Assembly (NCBI GenBank): GCA_030698575.1
Contig: JAUYMQ010000065.1
Location: 1-14,135, forward strand
Origin: Deltaproteobacteria bacterium
Lineage (GTDB): Bacteria > JAUYMQ01
Direction: 5' to 3'
DNA: 14,135 nucleotides
In this document: one piece after another, positions 1-7,160 of the stretch
Layout: every line of letters starts with the position of its first letter
Numbering within the stretch: the first letter of the stretch is position 1
The notes under the pieces: model-generated
Told to the model about the DNA's origin: nothing
The model's database searches: none
What the model saw: the letters and a program-made list of their open reading frames with translations, nothing else
Program-made: the position numbers and the translations under genes

Positions 1-503
1 CTTATCTCTCGGTGAAGAGCGCCATCGAGTACATCCGGGGCGAAAGGCTGCGCGAGGAATACGAGGTGAGGCAGTTTCCCGAGCGCGAGCGCCGGGAGAT
101 TTACGATATCTACAAGGATAAGGGCTTCGAGCCGCCCATTCTTGATTCGATCGTCGATCACATCTGCGCCGACGAGAAGCGGTGGGTGAAGATCATGATG
201 CAGGAGGAGCTGAACCTGGTCGAGGAAGAGACGCTCTCGCCTTCGAAGTCGGCGTTCGCAACGGGCGGCGCGTATGTGGTGGCCTCGCTCATGCCCGTGC
301 TCCCCTTCGTTTTCTCCGACGACGTCCACCTCTCCTTCCTCTGGAGCATCGCGCTGACCATCGGCGCGCTCTTCTTCGTGGGCGCGAGCAAGACCGTGGT
401 GACGGGCCTCAAATGGTGGCGGAGCGGCCTCGAGGCCATGCTGATCGGTGGAGTTGCGGCCATGGCGACCTTCTACATCGGCGCCTGGGTGGCGAGTATC
501 TGA
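1..503 (+). CDS. VIT1/CCC1-family membrane transporter, 3' part only
   Basis: This is the C-terminal part of a vacuolar-iron-transporter (VIT1/CCC1) type protein. The open frame enters from the left edge (first full codon at nt 3), and a GTG at nt 12 has no ribosome site, so I read it as internal. The fragment begins with an acidic, charged cytosolic stretch rich in Glu and Arg, which in this family is the metal-binding loop between helices. It then has three hydrophobic segments, around residues 83-103, 108-132 and 142-163 of the visible part. The Ser-Ala...Pro-x-Leu-Pro pattern at the first of these helices is typical of the family. Members move ferrous iron or manganese across membranes; the substrate here is inferred from the family only. 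It ends in TGA and converges on the sulfotransferase gene. The 5' half lies outside the window. Confidence 0.8.
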   Translation, partial: YLSVKSAIEYIRGERLREEYEVRQFPERERREIYDIYKDKGFEPPILDSIVDHICADEKRWVKIMMQEELNLVEEETLSPSKSAFATGGAYVVASLMPVLPFVFSDDVHLSFLWSIALTIGALFFVGASKTVVTGLKWWRSGLEAMLIGGVAAMATFYIGAWVASI

Positions 504-544
504 GCGGGCGGGACGCTGGCTCACCGGGGGCGGACCGTATCGAC

Positions 545-561
545 ACCCCTCCGAAAGGGGT
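545..561. terminator. Small hairpin between convergent genes
   Basis: A perfect 6-bp stem (ACCCCT / AGGGGT) with a 5-base loop lies in the 62-bp gap between the stop of the VIT-like gene and the stop of the sulfotransferase. The location suits a bidirectional terminator, but no T-run follows on either strand, so it may be Rho-assisted or incidental. Confidence 0.3.
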
Positions 562-565
562 AAGC

Positions 566-1771
566 CTAGAGGAACCGTTCAACGTAATCCTTGAATTGCT
601 CGGAGATCTGGGCGTCGGTCATTCCGAAATCCTCGGCCGCATACTCGTGCTTGCCGAACTTGTGCTGCGGGCGCTCCGCCATCCACTTCCTCATGCGCGA
701 TTCGAAGCTTTCATCAAATTTCAGGCCGAAGTGATCGTAAATCCGCTTCACGGTCCCCACCGGGTCCGCGGTCAGATCGCGATAACGGATGTCCAGGATC
801 CGGCCCTCGGGAATTGTTCGCCGGGAGGCCATGTTCCTCTCGACGAATTGCACGAACATACCGGTATTCGCGGCGGCCGCGCGCTTCACGTCAAGTGATT
901 CGGTCAAGTAACTTTGCAGCGTGTACATGAGGCTGTTGATGCTGCTGGTGATCTTGACGGGATCGCGGTGCGTCTGGACGATCATCGCCTCGGGCACGGT
1001 CTCGATCAGTGCCTCGATGTGGCCCGTGTGGGCGGGCGCCTTGAGCGTGAGCCGCTTCCCGGGACTTGTTTCCTGGAGCAGCTGCAGGTGTTCCCGGTAC
1101 ACGCGGTAGCCCGGAAGGGGGTCCCGCCTCAGGTACCAATCGAGATATCCGTAAACCGGCGCCATGACCCAGAAGCTGAAGCTCCAGAAGCTGCTGTCGA
1201 AAAGAAAGATCTCCTCTTCCGGCTCGTCCACATCCACATGGTGTTTCGCATCAATGTCTGGCGCGACCTTCTTGAATCGCTTCACTTCACGGAGCGACAT
1301 CTCACGGCGCTCGTCGGCGCCGGGCGGGGGAATGGGCTGCTGCATTTCCCACAGGGCAGGAGATCGCGCATCTTCGGACAGCGAGAGCAACCGGTGCAGG
1401 AGCGTCGTGCCCGATCGTGGCAGCCCCAGCACGATGAGGGGAGGCACGAGCGGCAGCTTGAAAACCGCCGGCCTGCGTTGGCGCGCCTCGATTCTGAGAA
1501 GGCGGGTGACCAGGGAGTTCGTGATCAAGTCACGGTAAGCCAGCCGGCCGGTGAGCAGAAGCCCCGCGTCCCTTTCGACGGACTCGCAGAGAACCGAGAG
1601 ACCCTCCTCGAAGTCCGCCTCGCCGAAATCGCGCAGCCCGATCATGCGCGTGGCTCTTTTCTTGAATTTCCCGGGGGCGAAGGAGAGAGGATGCAATCCC
1701 CCGGCGCGCAAACCGGCGCCGATGCCATTGATGATGCGAGAGGGGAGCGGATGGAGGACGGGTTCGAGCAT
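566..1771 (-). CDS. Sulfotransferase family protein (PAPS-dependent)
   Basis: A 401-residue cytosolic sulfotransferase of the Sulfotransfer_3-like group, which moves a sulfuryl group from PAPS to a hydroxyl or amine acceptor. The 5'-phosphosulfate P-loop is clear at residues 116-124 (GLPRSGTTL). The 3'-phosphate motif follows at about 267-280 (THRDP then a Ser pair). The region between them, with a Glu-rich loop (183-187) and an aromatic-rich segment (194-212), is where these enzymes shape the acceptor pocket. Length is normal for the family. The ATG at 1771 is preceded by TGGAG at about 8 nt. The gene is monocistronic, has its own promoter and operator-like palindrome, and is separated from the catabolic operon by a 215-bp gap. 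The acceptor is unknown. Confidence 0.9.
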   Translation of the reverse strand: MLEPVLHPLPSRIINGIGAGLRAGGLHPLSFAPGKFKKRATRMIGLRDFGEADFEEGLSVLCESVERDAGLLLTGRLAYRDLITNSLVTRLLRIEARQRRPAVFKLPLVPPLIVLGLPRSGTTLLHRLLSLSEDARSPALWEMQQPIPPPGADERREMSLREVKRFKKVAPDIDAKHHVDVDEPEEEIFLFDSSFWSFSFWVMAPVYGYLDWYLRRDPLPGYRVYREHLQLLQETSPGKRLTLKAPAHTGHIEALIETVPEAMIVQTHRDPVKITSSINSLMYTLQSYLTESLDVKRAAAANTGMFVQFVERNMASRRTIPEGRILDIRYRDLTADPVGTVKRIYDHFGLKFDESFESRMRKWMAERPQHKFGKHEYAAEDFGMTDAQISEQFKDYVERFL

Positions 1772-1802
1772 GACGTGACTCCACTGGTTGATGGGTGTTG
1801 AA

Positions 1803-1832
1803 CGTATACTCCGAGGCTGACCAATCGGTCAA
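1803..1832 (-). promoter_or_regulatory. Promoter of the sulfotransferase gene with TetR-type operator
   Basis: Reading the minus strand, TTGACC (1832-1827) is followed after 18 bases by TATACG (1808-1803), a plausible sigma-70 -35/-10 pair about 30 nt upstream of the ATG at 1771. The -35 lies inside a palindrome, TGACC-AATC-GGTCA (1818-1831 on the plus strand), of the size and style bound by TetR/AcrR-family repressors. Binding there would block RNA polymerase. Which regulator binds is unknown; the TetR at 10694-11329 is one candidate. Confidence 0.45.
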
Positions 1833-1935
1833 TTCGAGCGCAAAAGAAAGGCGCCCAGCGCCCCGAACCTGCTCCGACTCTCCTGCGTGATGGCGAACGC
1901 CGGCGCAGGGGTACTTCCACCTCGGTTATCGACAG

Positions 1936-1953
1936 CCCGGATGAAAAACCGGG
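1936..1953 (-). terminator. Possible weak terminator hairpin after the broken epoxide-hydrolase gene
   Basis: A 5-bp CCCGG/CCGGG stem with an 8-base A/T-rich loop lies 34-51 nt past the last stop of the long minus-strand operon. No T-run follows the hairpin on the minus strand, so the call is weak. The rest of 1772-1986 shows no coding signal apart from the sulfotransferase promoter at its right-hand end. Confidence 0.25.
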
Positions 1954-2277
1954 AAAACCTGTGTGAAGACCCGATACGACGCGTCATCACGCAAGCTGGC
2001 CTGTGTACGTTCCCATGTCGAAGTAGTCCCGCCACACCCTGATCTTCCCGTTCTCGAGTTCGAATACGCCGACGCAGGGAAGATCGATCGACTTCCCGCC
2101 CGCCTTCGTGCGGTCAAGGCGTTCGGCGACGACCAGGTCGCCGGCGGCTACGAGGTTAATAAGATCCCACGTTGTTTCGGTCCAGGAGGCGGTGAAGTTG
2201 CATATCATGCTCTTGATGTTCTCACGGCCCGTAACCGGCTGAATCGGCATGCTGTGATACGTTACAGAAGCGCGCAC

Positions 2278-2697
2278 TCAGGGTGCGAAGGGAATCGAGA
2301 GTACATAAACCATGATGTAGAAAAGGCTCCCGACACCAAGATGTATCCAAAGCGGAATCACGCGAGAAAGAAGAACGATACGACGGCGGGCGGCAATTGC
2401 CGTAGCGAAGACGATGCCTGTTACGACCGGAAAGACGGTTAGTAAGAGGATATCTCGCCTTTCGATCGGACTCGCGGCCCCCCAGAGGAGGAGCAACGTC
2501 CAGCCAGCCATTAGCGATGCAGCAATACTCCAAGCGTAACGATACTCAGAGCTGTTGCGGGATAAGTCGCCACCGAATAGTGCGACACCAACTCGACGGG
2601 ATAGCATCGGGATGATGGCGATGCCGTCCACGACGGCACCCAGAAGAAACGCGATTCTTACCAGAAGCGTGGCAGTTTCGATGGAAACCGTTGGCAT
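2278..2697 (-). CDS. Small four-helix integral membrane protein of unknown function, inside the interrupted gene
   Basis: A 139-140 residue hydrophobic protein with about four membrane-spanning segments: near residues 9-32, 55-73, 83-102 and 116-136. Short charged turns such as SPIERRD and ARRR separate them. AGGAGG lies 5 nt before the second of two consecutive ATGs (2697) and only 2 nt before the first (2700), so I prefer 2697. It ends in TGA directly before the GTG of the epoxide-hydrolase C-terminal piece. I recall similar ~140-residue proteins of unknown function being widespread in bacteria; I cannot name a role. Its position, splitting another gene, and the attC-like motif just upstream suggest it arrived as a cassette. 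It is a complete gene with a good ribosome site, so it may be expressed from the operon transcript. Confidence 0.7.
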   Translation of the reverse strand: MPTVSIETATLLVRIAFLLGAVVDGIAIIPMLSRRVGVALFGGDLSRNSSEYRYAWSIAASLMAGWTLLLLWGAASPIERRDILLLTVFPVVTGIVFATAIAARRRIVLLSRVIPLWIHLGVGSLFYIMVYVLSIPFAP

Positions 2698-2713
2698 CAT
2701 AGCCTCCTGTGTT

Positions 2714-2751
2714 GCCTAACGGATTGGCGCTGACCTGTGGGCGCCGGAGGC
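2714..2751 (-). repeat. attC-like imperfect palindrome at the junction of the insertion
   Basis: On the plus strand the site reads GCCTAAC (2714-2720), a 5-base spacer, GGCGC (2726-2730), a 10-base loop, GCGCC (2741-2745), GG, then AGGC (2748-2751). On the minus strand GTTAGGC fits the integron core GTTRRRY and is followed directly by the ribosome site and start of the membrane-protein gene, as in integron cassettes. The other R box is degenerate and the whole site (38 bp) is shorter than ordinary attC sites, so it may be a decayed site or a chance match. No integrase is in the window. Confidence 0.35.
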
Positions 2752-2886
2752 ACCCGTCCTCGGTGAAGTAGCTTGCCAGCTCGGCCGGCTCGAGCCGTGA
2801 CCAGACCTGGATGAACTCGCGGACGATGCGCTCATCGTGCGTCATGGAATGCTCCTCCTCCTGAGCTATTGCCGGCCTTGCCTCCT

Positions 2887-3633
2887 TCAGCGTGCAAATG
2901 CCTCTCCCACGGCCTTGCGCCCGATCTCGAAACATGCGCGCATGCCTTCGGCTGTCGCCCGCAGCCGCCCTACCGGGAGCGGCACTCCCGGATGAACAAG
3001 TGTGATCCGGTCTCGGAACGCTGGCGGGATGCGATGAACTGTTCGGTCGCACAGGCGCTTGCGGAAACGTCCCCGGGGGTCGGTCAGGACCACCACAGCG
3101 TGCCTGCACCCGGCCTCGAAAGCAGCCTCGTATGGCACGTTGTCGGCGAAACCGCCGTCGGCGTAGTAGCGTCCATCAATGCGTACCGGCCGCCCGTAAA
3201 GCCCAGGCACGTAGTTCGATGCCATGAGGGTGGCGAGAAACTCGCGCCGGCTCCTCCAGTGTTCGAACAGGTGAAGACGGCGGTGGCGCACCCTCGTGGC
3301 TCCAATGAGAAGTCGTACAGGGCTCGCCTCAAGGCGGTCGAACCTGAGCGAGCGGGCCGGGACACGAGTCACAATCTCCTGAAAGTTCGAGGGCGTTCCG
3401 TAGCGCCACAGATTCGCCAGCCGCAGCTTTCGTGCCTCAGCGACTCGCATCCAGAATGAGCGCATCTCGTTTACCTGGTCAGTTGCCACGCACGCAGCAT
3501 TCCATGCGCCCGATGAGACGCCGACCACGACGTCGAAGCGGAACCCGCGCGCCCCCAGTTCCTCGATGACGCCCACCTGGAAGGCGTTCCGGAGGAAGCC
3601 GCCAGACAGAACGAGGCCAAGGCCGGAGCCCAT
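2887..3633 (-). CDS. Patatin-like phospholipase / esterase
   Basis: A 248-residue patatin-fold lipid acyl hydrolase. It shows the glycine-rich oxyanion-hole loop (SGGFLRN, residues 10-16), the nucleophile elbow GVSSG with Ser40, and the DGG motif with Asp159, which form the Ser-Asp dyad. The fourth glycine of the usual GGGxRG is Asn16 here. There is no signal peptide and the protein is short, as in bacterial stand-alone patatins. I chose ATG 3633 because the oxyanion loop sits ten residues after it, as in the family. Its ribosome site is weak, and a GTG at 3678 is an alternative start. It lies 61 nt after the alcohol dehydrogenase and 42 nt before the broken epoxide-hydrolase gene. It could release acids from esters or lipids for the ligase encoded upstream; that link is inference. 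Confidence 0.85.
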   Translation of the reverse strand: MGSGLGLVLSGGFLRNAFQVGVIEELGARGFRFDVVVGVSSGAWNAACVATDQVNEMRSFWMRVAEARKLRLANLWRYGTPSNFQEIVTRVPARSLRFDRLEASPVRLLIGATRVRHRRLHLFEHWRSRREFLATLMASNYVPGLYGRPVRIDGRYYADGGFADNVPYEAAFEAGCRHAVVVLTDPRGRFRKRLCDRTVHRIPPAFRDRITLVHPGVPLPVGRLRATAEGMRACFEIGRKAVGEAFAR

Positions 3634-3694
3634 CTCGCTTCTAGCTCGGCCGGGTATCAGGGGGTCACCGCTGAGCACGGCCTGGATGTCCCGC

Positions 3695-4732
3695 TCATGA
3701 TGCGTCCGGAAGCAGCGCGAGCCGCACGGGATCGCCGCGCCGGGCCGCGAGATCATCCAGCGCCTCCGCCGCGCGCTCGAGGGGATACCGGGCGGTGATC
3801 GAGTGCGAGAGGTCCAGCTCACCGGACGACGCCAGCGCGACGACGCGGTCGAGTTCCGCGCGCGTGTAACCCATCGAACCGAGGAGGGCGATCTCGCGCC
3901 CGACGAAGGAGAGAAGAGGGGGGAGCCGGGGAGACTCGGTCCCCACGCCTCCCACCACGACGCGCCCGCTGCGGGCGACAGCCGCAAGCGCGAGTTCCAC
4001 GGAATCCTTCCGGCCCACATACTCGATAACGACGTCCGGCCCGTCGCCGCCGGCGGCTTTCCGGATTGACTTGCGCGCGTCGTCACTGCGCGCATCGACC
4101 GTTGCGTCGGCTCCCGCAGCCGTCGCCCGCCGAAGCGCCCCTTCGCTCACATCCACGGCAACGATTGTCCCGGCCCCGAGGAGTCGGGCGAGCAGTATTG
4201 CGTGATAGCCCACGCCGCCACAGCCGATCACGGCGACCCGCTCCCCGCCCGAGATGCAGCCGCGGGTGGCGACAGCGTGATAGGCCGTGGCCACCGCATC
4301 GGCCAGGATCGCGCCGTGCTCGAAGGGGACATTGTCGGGAATCTTCAGCACGCAACCCGCGGGAACGACCATGCGCTCGGCGAATGTTCCGTCGCGCGCC
4401 ATGCCGAAGATGGCCGCCCTGGGGCACAGACCGAGATGGCCGGCCCGGCAGGGAGCGCACTCGCCGCATGTTTCGCTCGGGAGCAGAAGCACCCGGTCTC
4501 CGACCGCAGCGCCCTCGACGCCTTCTCCGACGCTTTCGATGACCCCCGCGCCCTCATGGCCCATGACCACGGGAAGGGCGGGTATCGGCAGCAATCCACG
4601 GCTGGCGTGCAGATCGGTTCCGCATACCCCCGCCGCGCGAAGCGCGACGCGAACCTGCCCCCGGCCCGGGACCGGATCGGGAATCTCTTCGACTCTTACC
4701 TGCGCTCCCTCATGCAACCGGACCGCCTTCAT
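3695..4732 (-). CDS. Zinc-dependent alcohol dehydrogenase (MDR family)
   Basis: A 345-residue medium-chain dehydrogenase/reductase that would interconvert an alcohol and an aldehyde or ketone with NAD(P). The N-terminal GroES-like domain has the catalytic-zinc residues Cys37 (GVCGTD) and His59-Glu60 (GHEGAG). The four structural-zinc cysteines are Cys89, 92, 95 and 103. The third catalytic-zinc position falls near Asp145, a common replacement for Cys. The Rossmann motif GCGGVG is at 170-175, and an Asp at the end of the second strand (194) favours NAD over NADP. Length and domain order are normal. ATG 4732 has AGGAGG 4 nt upstream, overlapping the stop of the acyl-CoA synthetase gene 9 nt away, so the two are coupled. 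The substrate is unknown; an alcohol or aldehyde intermediate of the pathway is the natural guess. Confidence 0.9.
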   Translation of the reverse strand: MKAVRLHEGAQVRVEEIPDPVPGRGQVRVALRAAGVCGTDLHASRGLLPIPALPVVMGHEGAGVIESVGEGVEGAAVGDRVLLLPSETCGECAPCRAGHLGLCPRAAIFGMARDGTFAERMVVPAGCVLKIPDNVPFEHGAILADAVATAYHAVATRGCISGGERVAVIGCGGVGYHAILLARLLGAGTIVAVDVSEGALRRATAAGADATVDARSDDARKSIRKAAGGDGPDVVIEYVGRKDSVELALAAVARSGRVVVGGVGTESPRLPPLLSFVGREIALLGSMGYTRAELDRVVALASSGELDLSHSITARYPLERAAEALDDLAARRGDPVRLALLPDAS

Positions 4733-4741
4733 CGCGCCTCC

Positions 4742-6304
4742 TCACTCCGCGCCGTGGACCTTCCGGTCCAGGCCTTTCCAGTAAGGCTCCCGCAGCGCGC
4801 GGCGCAGGATCTTTCCAACCGCGGTCTTCGGTAGCTCAGGCATGACCTCGATCACCTTTGGAACCTTGAATCGCGCGAGATGTTCCCGCGAGAAAGCGAT
4901 GAGCTCTTCCGGCGTCGCGGCGGCGCCCGGACGGAGAACCACGGCGGCGCGAATCGCCTCCCCCCACTTCGGGTCCGGCACGGCGAAAGCCGCGCACTCG
5001 GCCACGGCCGGATGCCCGGCAAGCGCCCCCTCCACCTCGGCGGGATAGACGTTGAATCCGCCCGATATGATCTTGTCCTCAGTGCGGTCGGCCAGGTAGA
5101 CGTACCCCTTCTCGTCGGTTCGCCCGAGGTCTCCGGTGCGGAGCCAGCCATTCCTCAAACGCCGCGCGTCGAGGTCCGGCCGGTTCCAGAAACCTGGCGT
5201 CGTCCAGGGCGCCGAAACGCAGATCTCGCCCACCTCGCCGGGGGGCAGATCGGCGCCGTTCTCGTCCTGGATGCGCACCTGCGCGAAGGCCGGAATCTCG
5301 CGGCCCACGGAGGTGAGGCGCGCGCCGCCCTCCTCGAGATCCGCCTCGTGTTCCGCAGGGGAGAGCAGGGTGTTGAGTCCATAGGCTTCGGTCTGGCCGA
5401 ACCCGGTGTAGAGGGCCGAGCCGAGCCGCTCGAGGGCTCGACGCACAAGGGAGGGGGCCGCGGGGGCCGCCGCGTACAGCACCACGCGCAGGCTCGAGAG
5501 ATCGGCGCCCGCGGCATCGGGATCATCGAGCAGCATTCGCAGAAGCGTTGGGATGACGAGCAGAATCGTGATCCGATGTTCCACGATCGCCCCGAGCATT
5601 GCCTTCGGGTCAGGTCCGGGAAGAATGACAAGCGCTGCTCCGGCGACCCAGCTCGTGTCCATGGCGCGGCCTCCGAAGTGGCTGAGAGCCAGGTGCCCGA
5701 GCAGGCGATCCGTGGGCGCGACGTTGAAGGTCGTCGCCCAGGCGCCCATCGCGGCGGCGACGCTTGCGTAACTGTGCGTCACCCCCTTGGGGTGTCCGGT
5801 CGTTCCCGACGTGTAGAGGATCTGGGCCAGCTCGGAAGGGGCGCGGTCGATCTCGGGCTGCTCCCCGGGGACGCGGCCGGCGAGCGCAACGAGATCGGTC
5901 GCGCCGTCCGCCTCGCCGAAGGAGAGCACCGTCGCACCCACGTTCGCTCCCAGTGATACGGCACGGGGAACGGTTTCGGGACCCGGCGCCACGATGAACC
6001 GGGCGCCCGAATCTCGCGCCATGAAGGTGTGCTCGTTCTCCGTCAGCGCCCCCAGCATGGGAACAAGCACGCCGCCCGCTCTCGCGATCGCTATGGCCGT
6101 TTCGACGTACTCGGTGCGGTTCTGCTGAACCACCGCCACCCGCTCGCCCGGTTCCAGCCCGAGCTGCACGAGCGCTCGCGCCAGCCGGCTTGCGCGGGCG
6201 TCCAGCTCCCGGTAGGTGCTTCGGCGGGGGCCGTCGACGATGGCGGTCTGCTCGGGCCATCGCTTGGCTGCGCGGGCCGGATAATGTGAGTAGGGATGGA
6301 TCAC
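4742..6304 (-). CDS. Acyl-CoA synthetase / AMP-dependent ligase
   Basis: A 520-residue class I adenylate-forming enzyme that activates a carboxylic acid with ATP and CoA. The ATP-binding loop YTSGTTGHPKG is at 164-174, the A5 motif GFGQTE at 301-306, GWLRTGDLG at 386-394, the hinge region DRTEDKIISGGFN at 406-418, and the A10 motif PKTAVGK with catalytic Lys498 near the C terminus. It lacks an N-terminal extension, like medium-chain or aromatic acid CoA ligases. I place the start at GTG 6304, which overlaps the stop of the upstream citrate-synthase-like gene by four bases (GTGA). The frame stays open for another ~440 nt upstream, but that stretch is antisense-free coding sequence of the neighbour in another frame. 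In the operon this is the entry step that makes the CoA ester. The chain length or ring type accepted cannot be read from the sequence. Confidence 0.93.
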   Translation of the reverse strand: MIHPYSHYPARAAKRWPEQTAIVDGPRRSTYRELDARASRLARALVQLGLEPGERVAVVQQNRTEYVETAIAIARAGGVLVPMLGALTENEHTFMARDSGARFIVAPGPETVPRAVSLGANVGATVLSFGEADGATDLVALAGRVPGEQPEIDRAPSELAQILYTSGTTGHPKGVTHSYASVAAAMGAWATTFNVAPTDRLLGHLALSHFGGRAMDTSWVAGAALVILPGPDPKAMLGAIVEHRITILLVIPTLLRMLLDDPDAAGADLSSLRVVLYAAAPAAPSLVRRALERLGSALYTGFGQTEAYGLNTLLSPAEHEADLEEGGARLTSVGREIPAFAQVRIQDENGADLPPGEVGEICVSAPWTTPGFWNRPDLDARRLRNGWLRTGDLGRTDEKGYVYLADRTEDKIISGGFNVYPAEVEGALAGHPAVAECAAFAVPDPKWGEAIRAAVVLRPGAAATPEELIAFSREHLARFKVPKVIEVMPELPKTAVGKILRRALREPYWKGLDRKVHGAE

Positions 6305-7158
6305 GGACGGACCTTCTTCCATTCGGGCGGCAGGCGACGCTCGTCCGGGCCCGCGTAACGGGCACCGAGCTGTCTCGGTATGATCCGGAGAGGCACCCCC
6401 TCTCGGATCTCCTCGACGACATGCGCGAGCAGGGACATGCCGTAGGTCAGCGCGCCGAGGCCGCCGATGGCGAGCGGATCGAACCCGAGATCGGCCAGCA
6501 GCGCGCCGATTGCGCCGGCCAGGTTGATCGGGATCTTCCTGTCCTTGCGCGCGGCGATCTCCGCCTCGATGGCGTCCAGCATCCGTCCATGCGCGCGCCA
6601 GCCGTCGCGCGCGAGGGCAAGGCGACGGAGGGTCACGGCCCGCGGCTCTGCTTCCTTGTGGATGGGATGCCCCAGCCCGGGGACGCTTCCGCGGCGCTCG
6701 AGCCAGATGTCGACCGCTTTGCGTGCGGCCTCGGCCTCGGTCCACTTCCAGCCGAGCGCTTCGATCAGCATTTCAGCCGGCTCCTGCGGCGATCCCGTGA
6801 CCGAGCCGGTGGCCAGCATCCCGCTTGCAAGCCCCGGAACGACCGAGTCAGGAAAGGCTGAGGCCGTGAAGCGGGCCGCGCATGCGGCCGAGTTGACGAA
6901 TTCCTGATCCATGCCGCTTCGTAGCGCGAGATCGAAAAGCGCGGCCTCGCGCTCATCCGGCAACTCTCCGTTGACGAGCAGAAACGCGGATTCCGTGTAC
7001 GTAAGGTGCTCGATAAGCTCCTCTACCGGGTAGCCGCGCACCCAGATACGTCCCTTCTCGGCGCGGCTGATGCGAGTCGACCAGTAGTCGCTCCAGTCTC
7101 CGGATGCGACGTATTGCCCCACGTTGCGCCCGCGGCGCCCAACACCTGGCTTGGACAC
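6301..7158 (-). CDS. Short citrate-synthase-fold protein, citryl-CoA-lyase-like
   Basis: A 285-residue member of the citrate synthase superfamily, much shorter than true citrate synthases (about 370-430) and close in size to citryl-CoA lyases. The family opening (SDYWSTRISxxExGRIxxRGYPVEEL) is at about 23-48. The histidine of the PGxGHPxxK motif is His164. The two other classic catalytic positions look altered: the usual GPxHGGA segment reads GSVTGSPQEPA (118-128), and the Asp of NVDG is Ala214 (INLAG). It may run a different lyase or condensing reaction, or be non-catalytic. I chose GTG 7158 because GGGAGG lies 5 nt before it, exactly as at the DUF35 gene; GTG 7164 would give a GTGA overlap but no spacing. 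It overlaps the acyl-CoA synthetase start. Its product may cleave or form a C-C bond on the CoA intermediate. Confidence 0.75.
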   Translation of the reverse strand: MSKPGVGRRGRNVGQYVASGDWSDYWSTRISRAEKGRIWVRGYPVEELIEHLTYTESAFLLVNGELPDEREAALFDLALRSGMDQEFVNSAACAARFTASAFPDSVVPGLASGMLATGSVTGSPQEPAEMLIEALGWKWTEAEAARKAVDIWLERRGSVPGLGHPIHKEAEPRAVTLRRLALARDGWRAHGRMLDAIEAEIAARKDRKIPINLAGAIGALLADLGFDPLAIGGLGALTYGMSLLAHVVEEIREGVPLRIIPRQLGARYAGPDERRLPPEWKKVRP

Positions 7159-7160
7159 GC

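Larger units (their letters stand above)
1987..2844 (-). pseudogene. Limonene-epoxide-hydrolase/SnoaL-like gene interrupted by a ~0.48 kb insertion
   Basis: Two pieces of one NTF2-fold gene. The N-terminal piece starts at ATG 2844, behind a strong AGGAGGAGG site, and gives the usual first helix and strand (about 31 residues, ending in FTEDG near 2752). The frame then runs into unrelated sequence. The remaining ~95 residues resume at 2277-1987, in the middle of the typical YHxMPxxPVxGRE strand and loop. They keep the putative catalytic Arg-x-Asp (in ERLDR) and the later Asp (in WRDYF) known from limonene-1,2-epoxide hydrolase. The sequence between codes for a small membrane protein on the same strand. 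The GTG at 2277 directly abuts that protein's TGA, so the C-terminal piece could be translated by re-initiation, but it would lack the first helix. It lies 42 nt after the patatin gene, at the end of the operon. I treat it as broken; the exact borders of the insertion are not certain. Confidence 0.7.

Noticed and set aside
914-1801. A 295-codon plus-strand frame opposite the sulfotransferase
   Set aside because: It is the high-GC shadow of a clear PAPS-binding protein, with no domain and no ribosome site.
2887-4095. Longer start for the patatin gene, reaching into the alcohol dehydrogenase gene
   Set aside because: The extra N terminus is an out-of-frame reading of the dehydrogenase. The patatin fold starts normally at 3633.
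4742-6745. A 667-codon open frame that would extend the acyl-CoA synthetase upstream by about 147 residues
   Set aside because: The extension is the out-of-frame reading of the citrate-synthase-like gene, rich in Arg/Pro/Ala with no domain. The family start and the GTGA overlap at 6304 fit much better.
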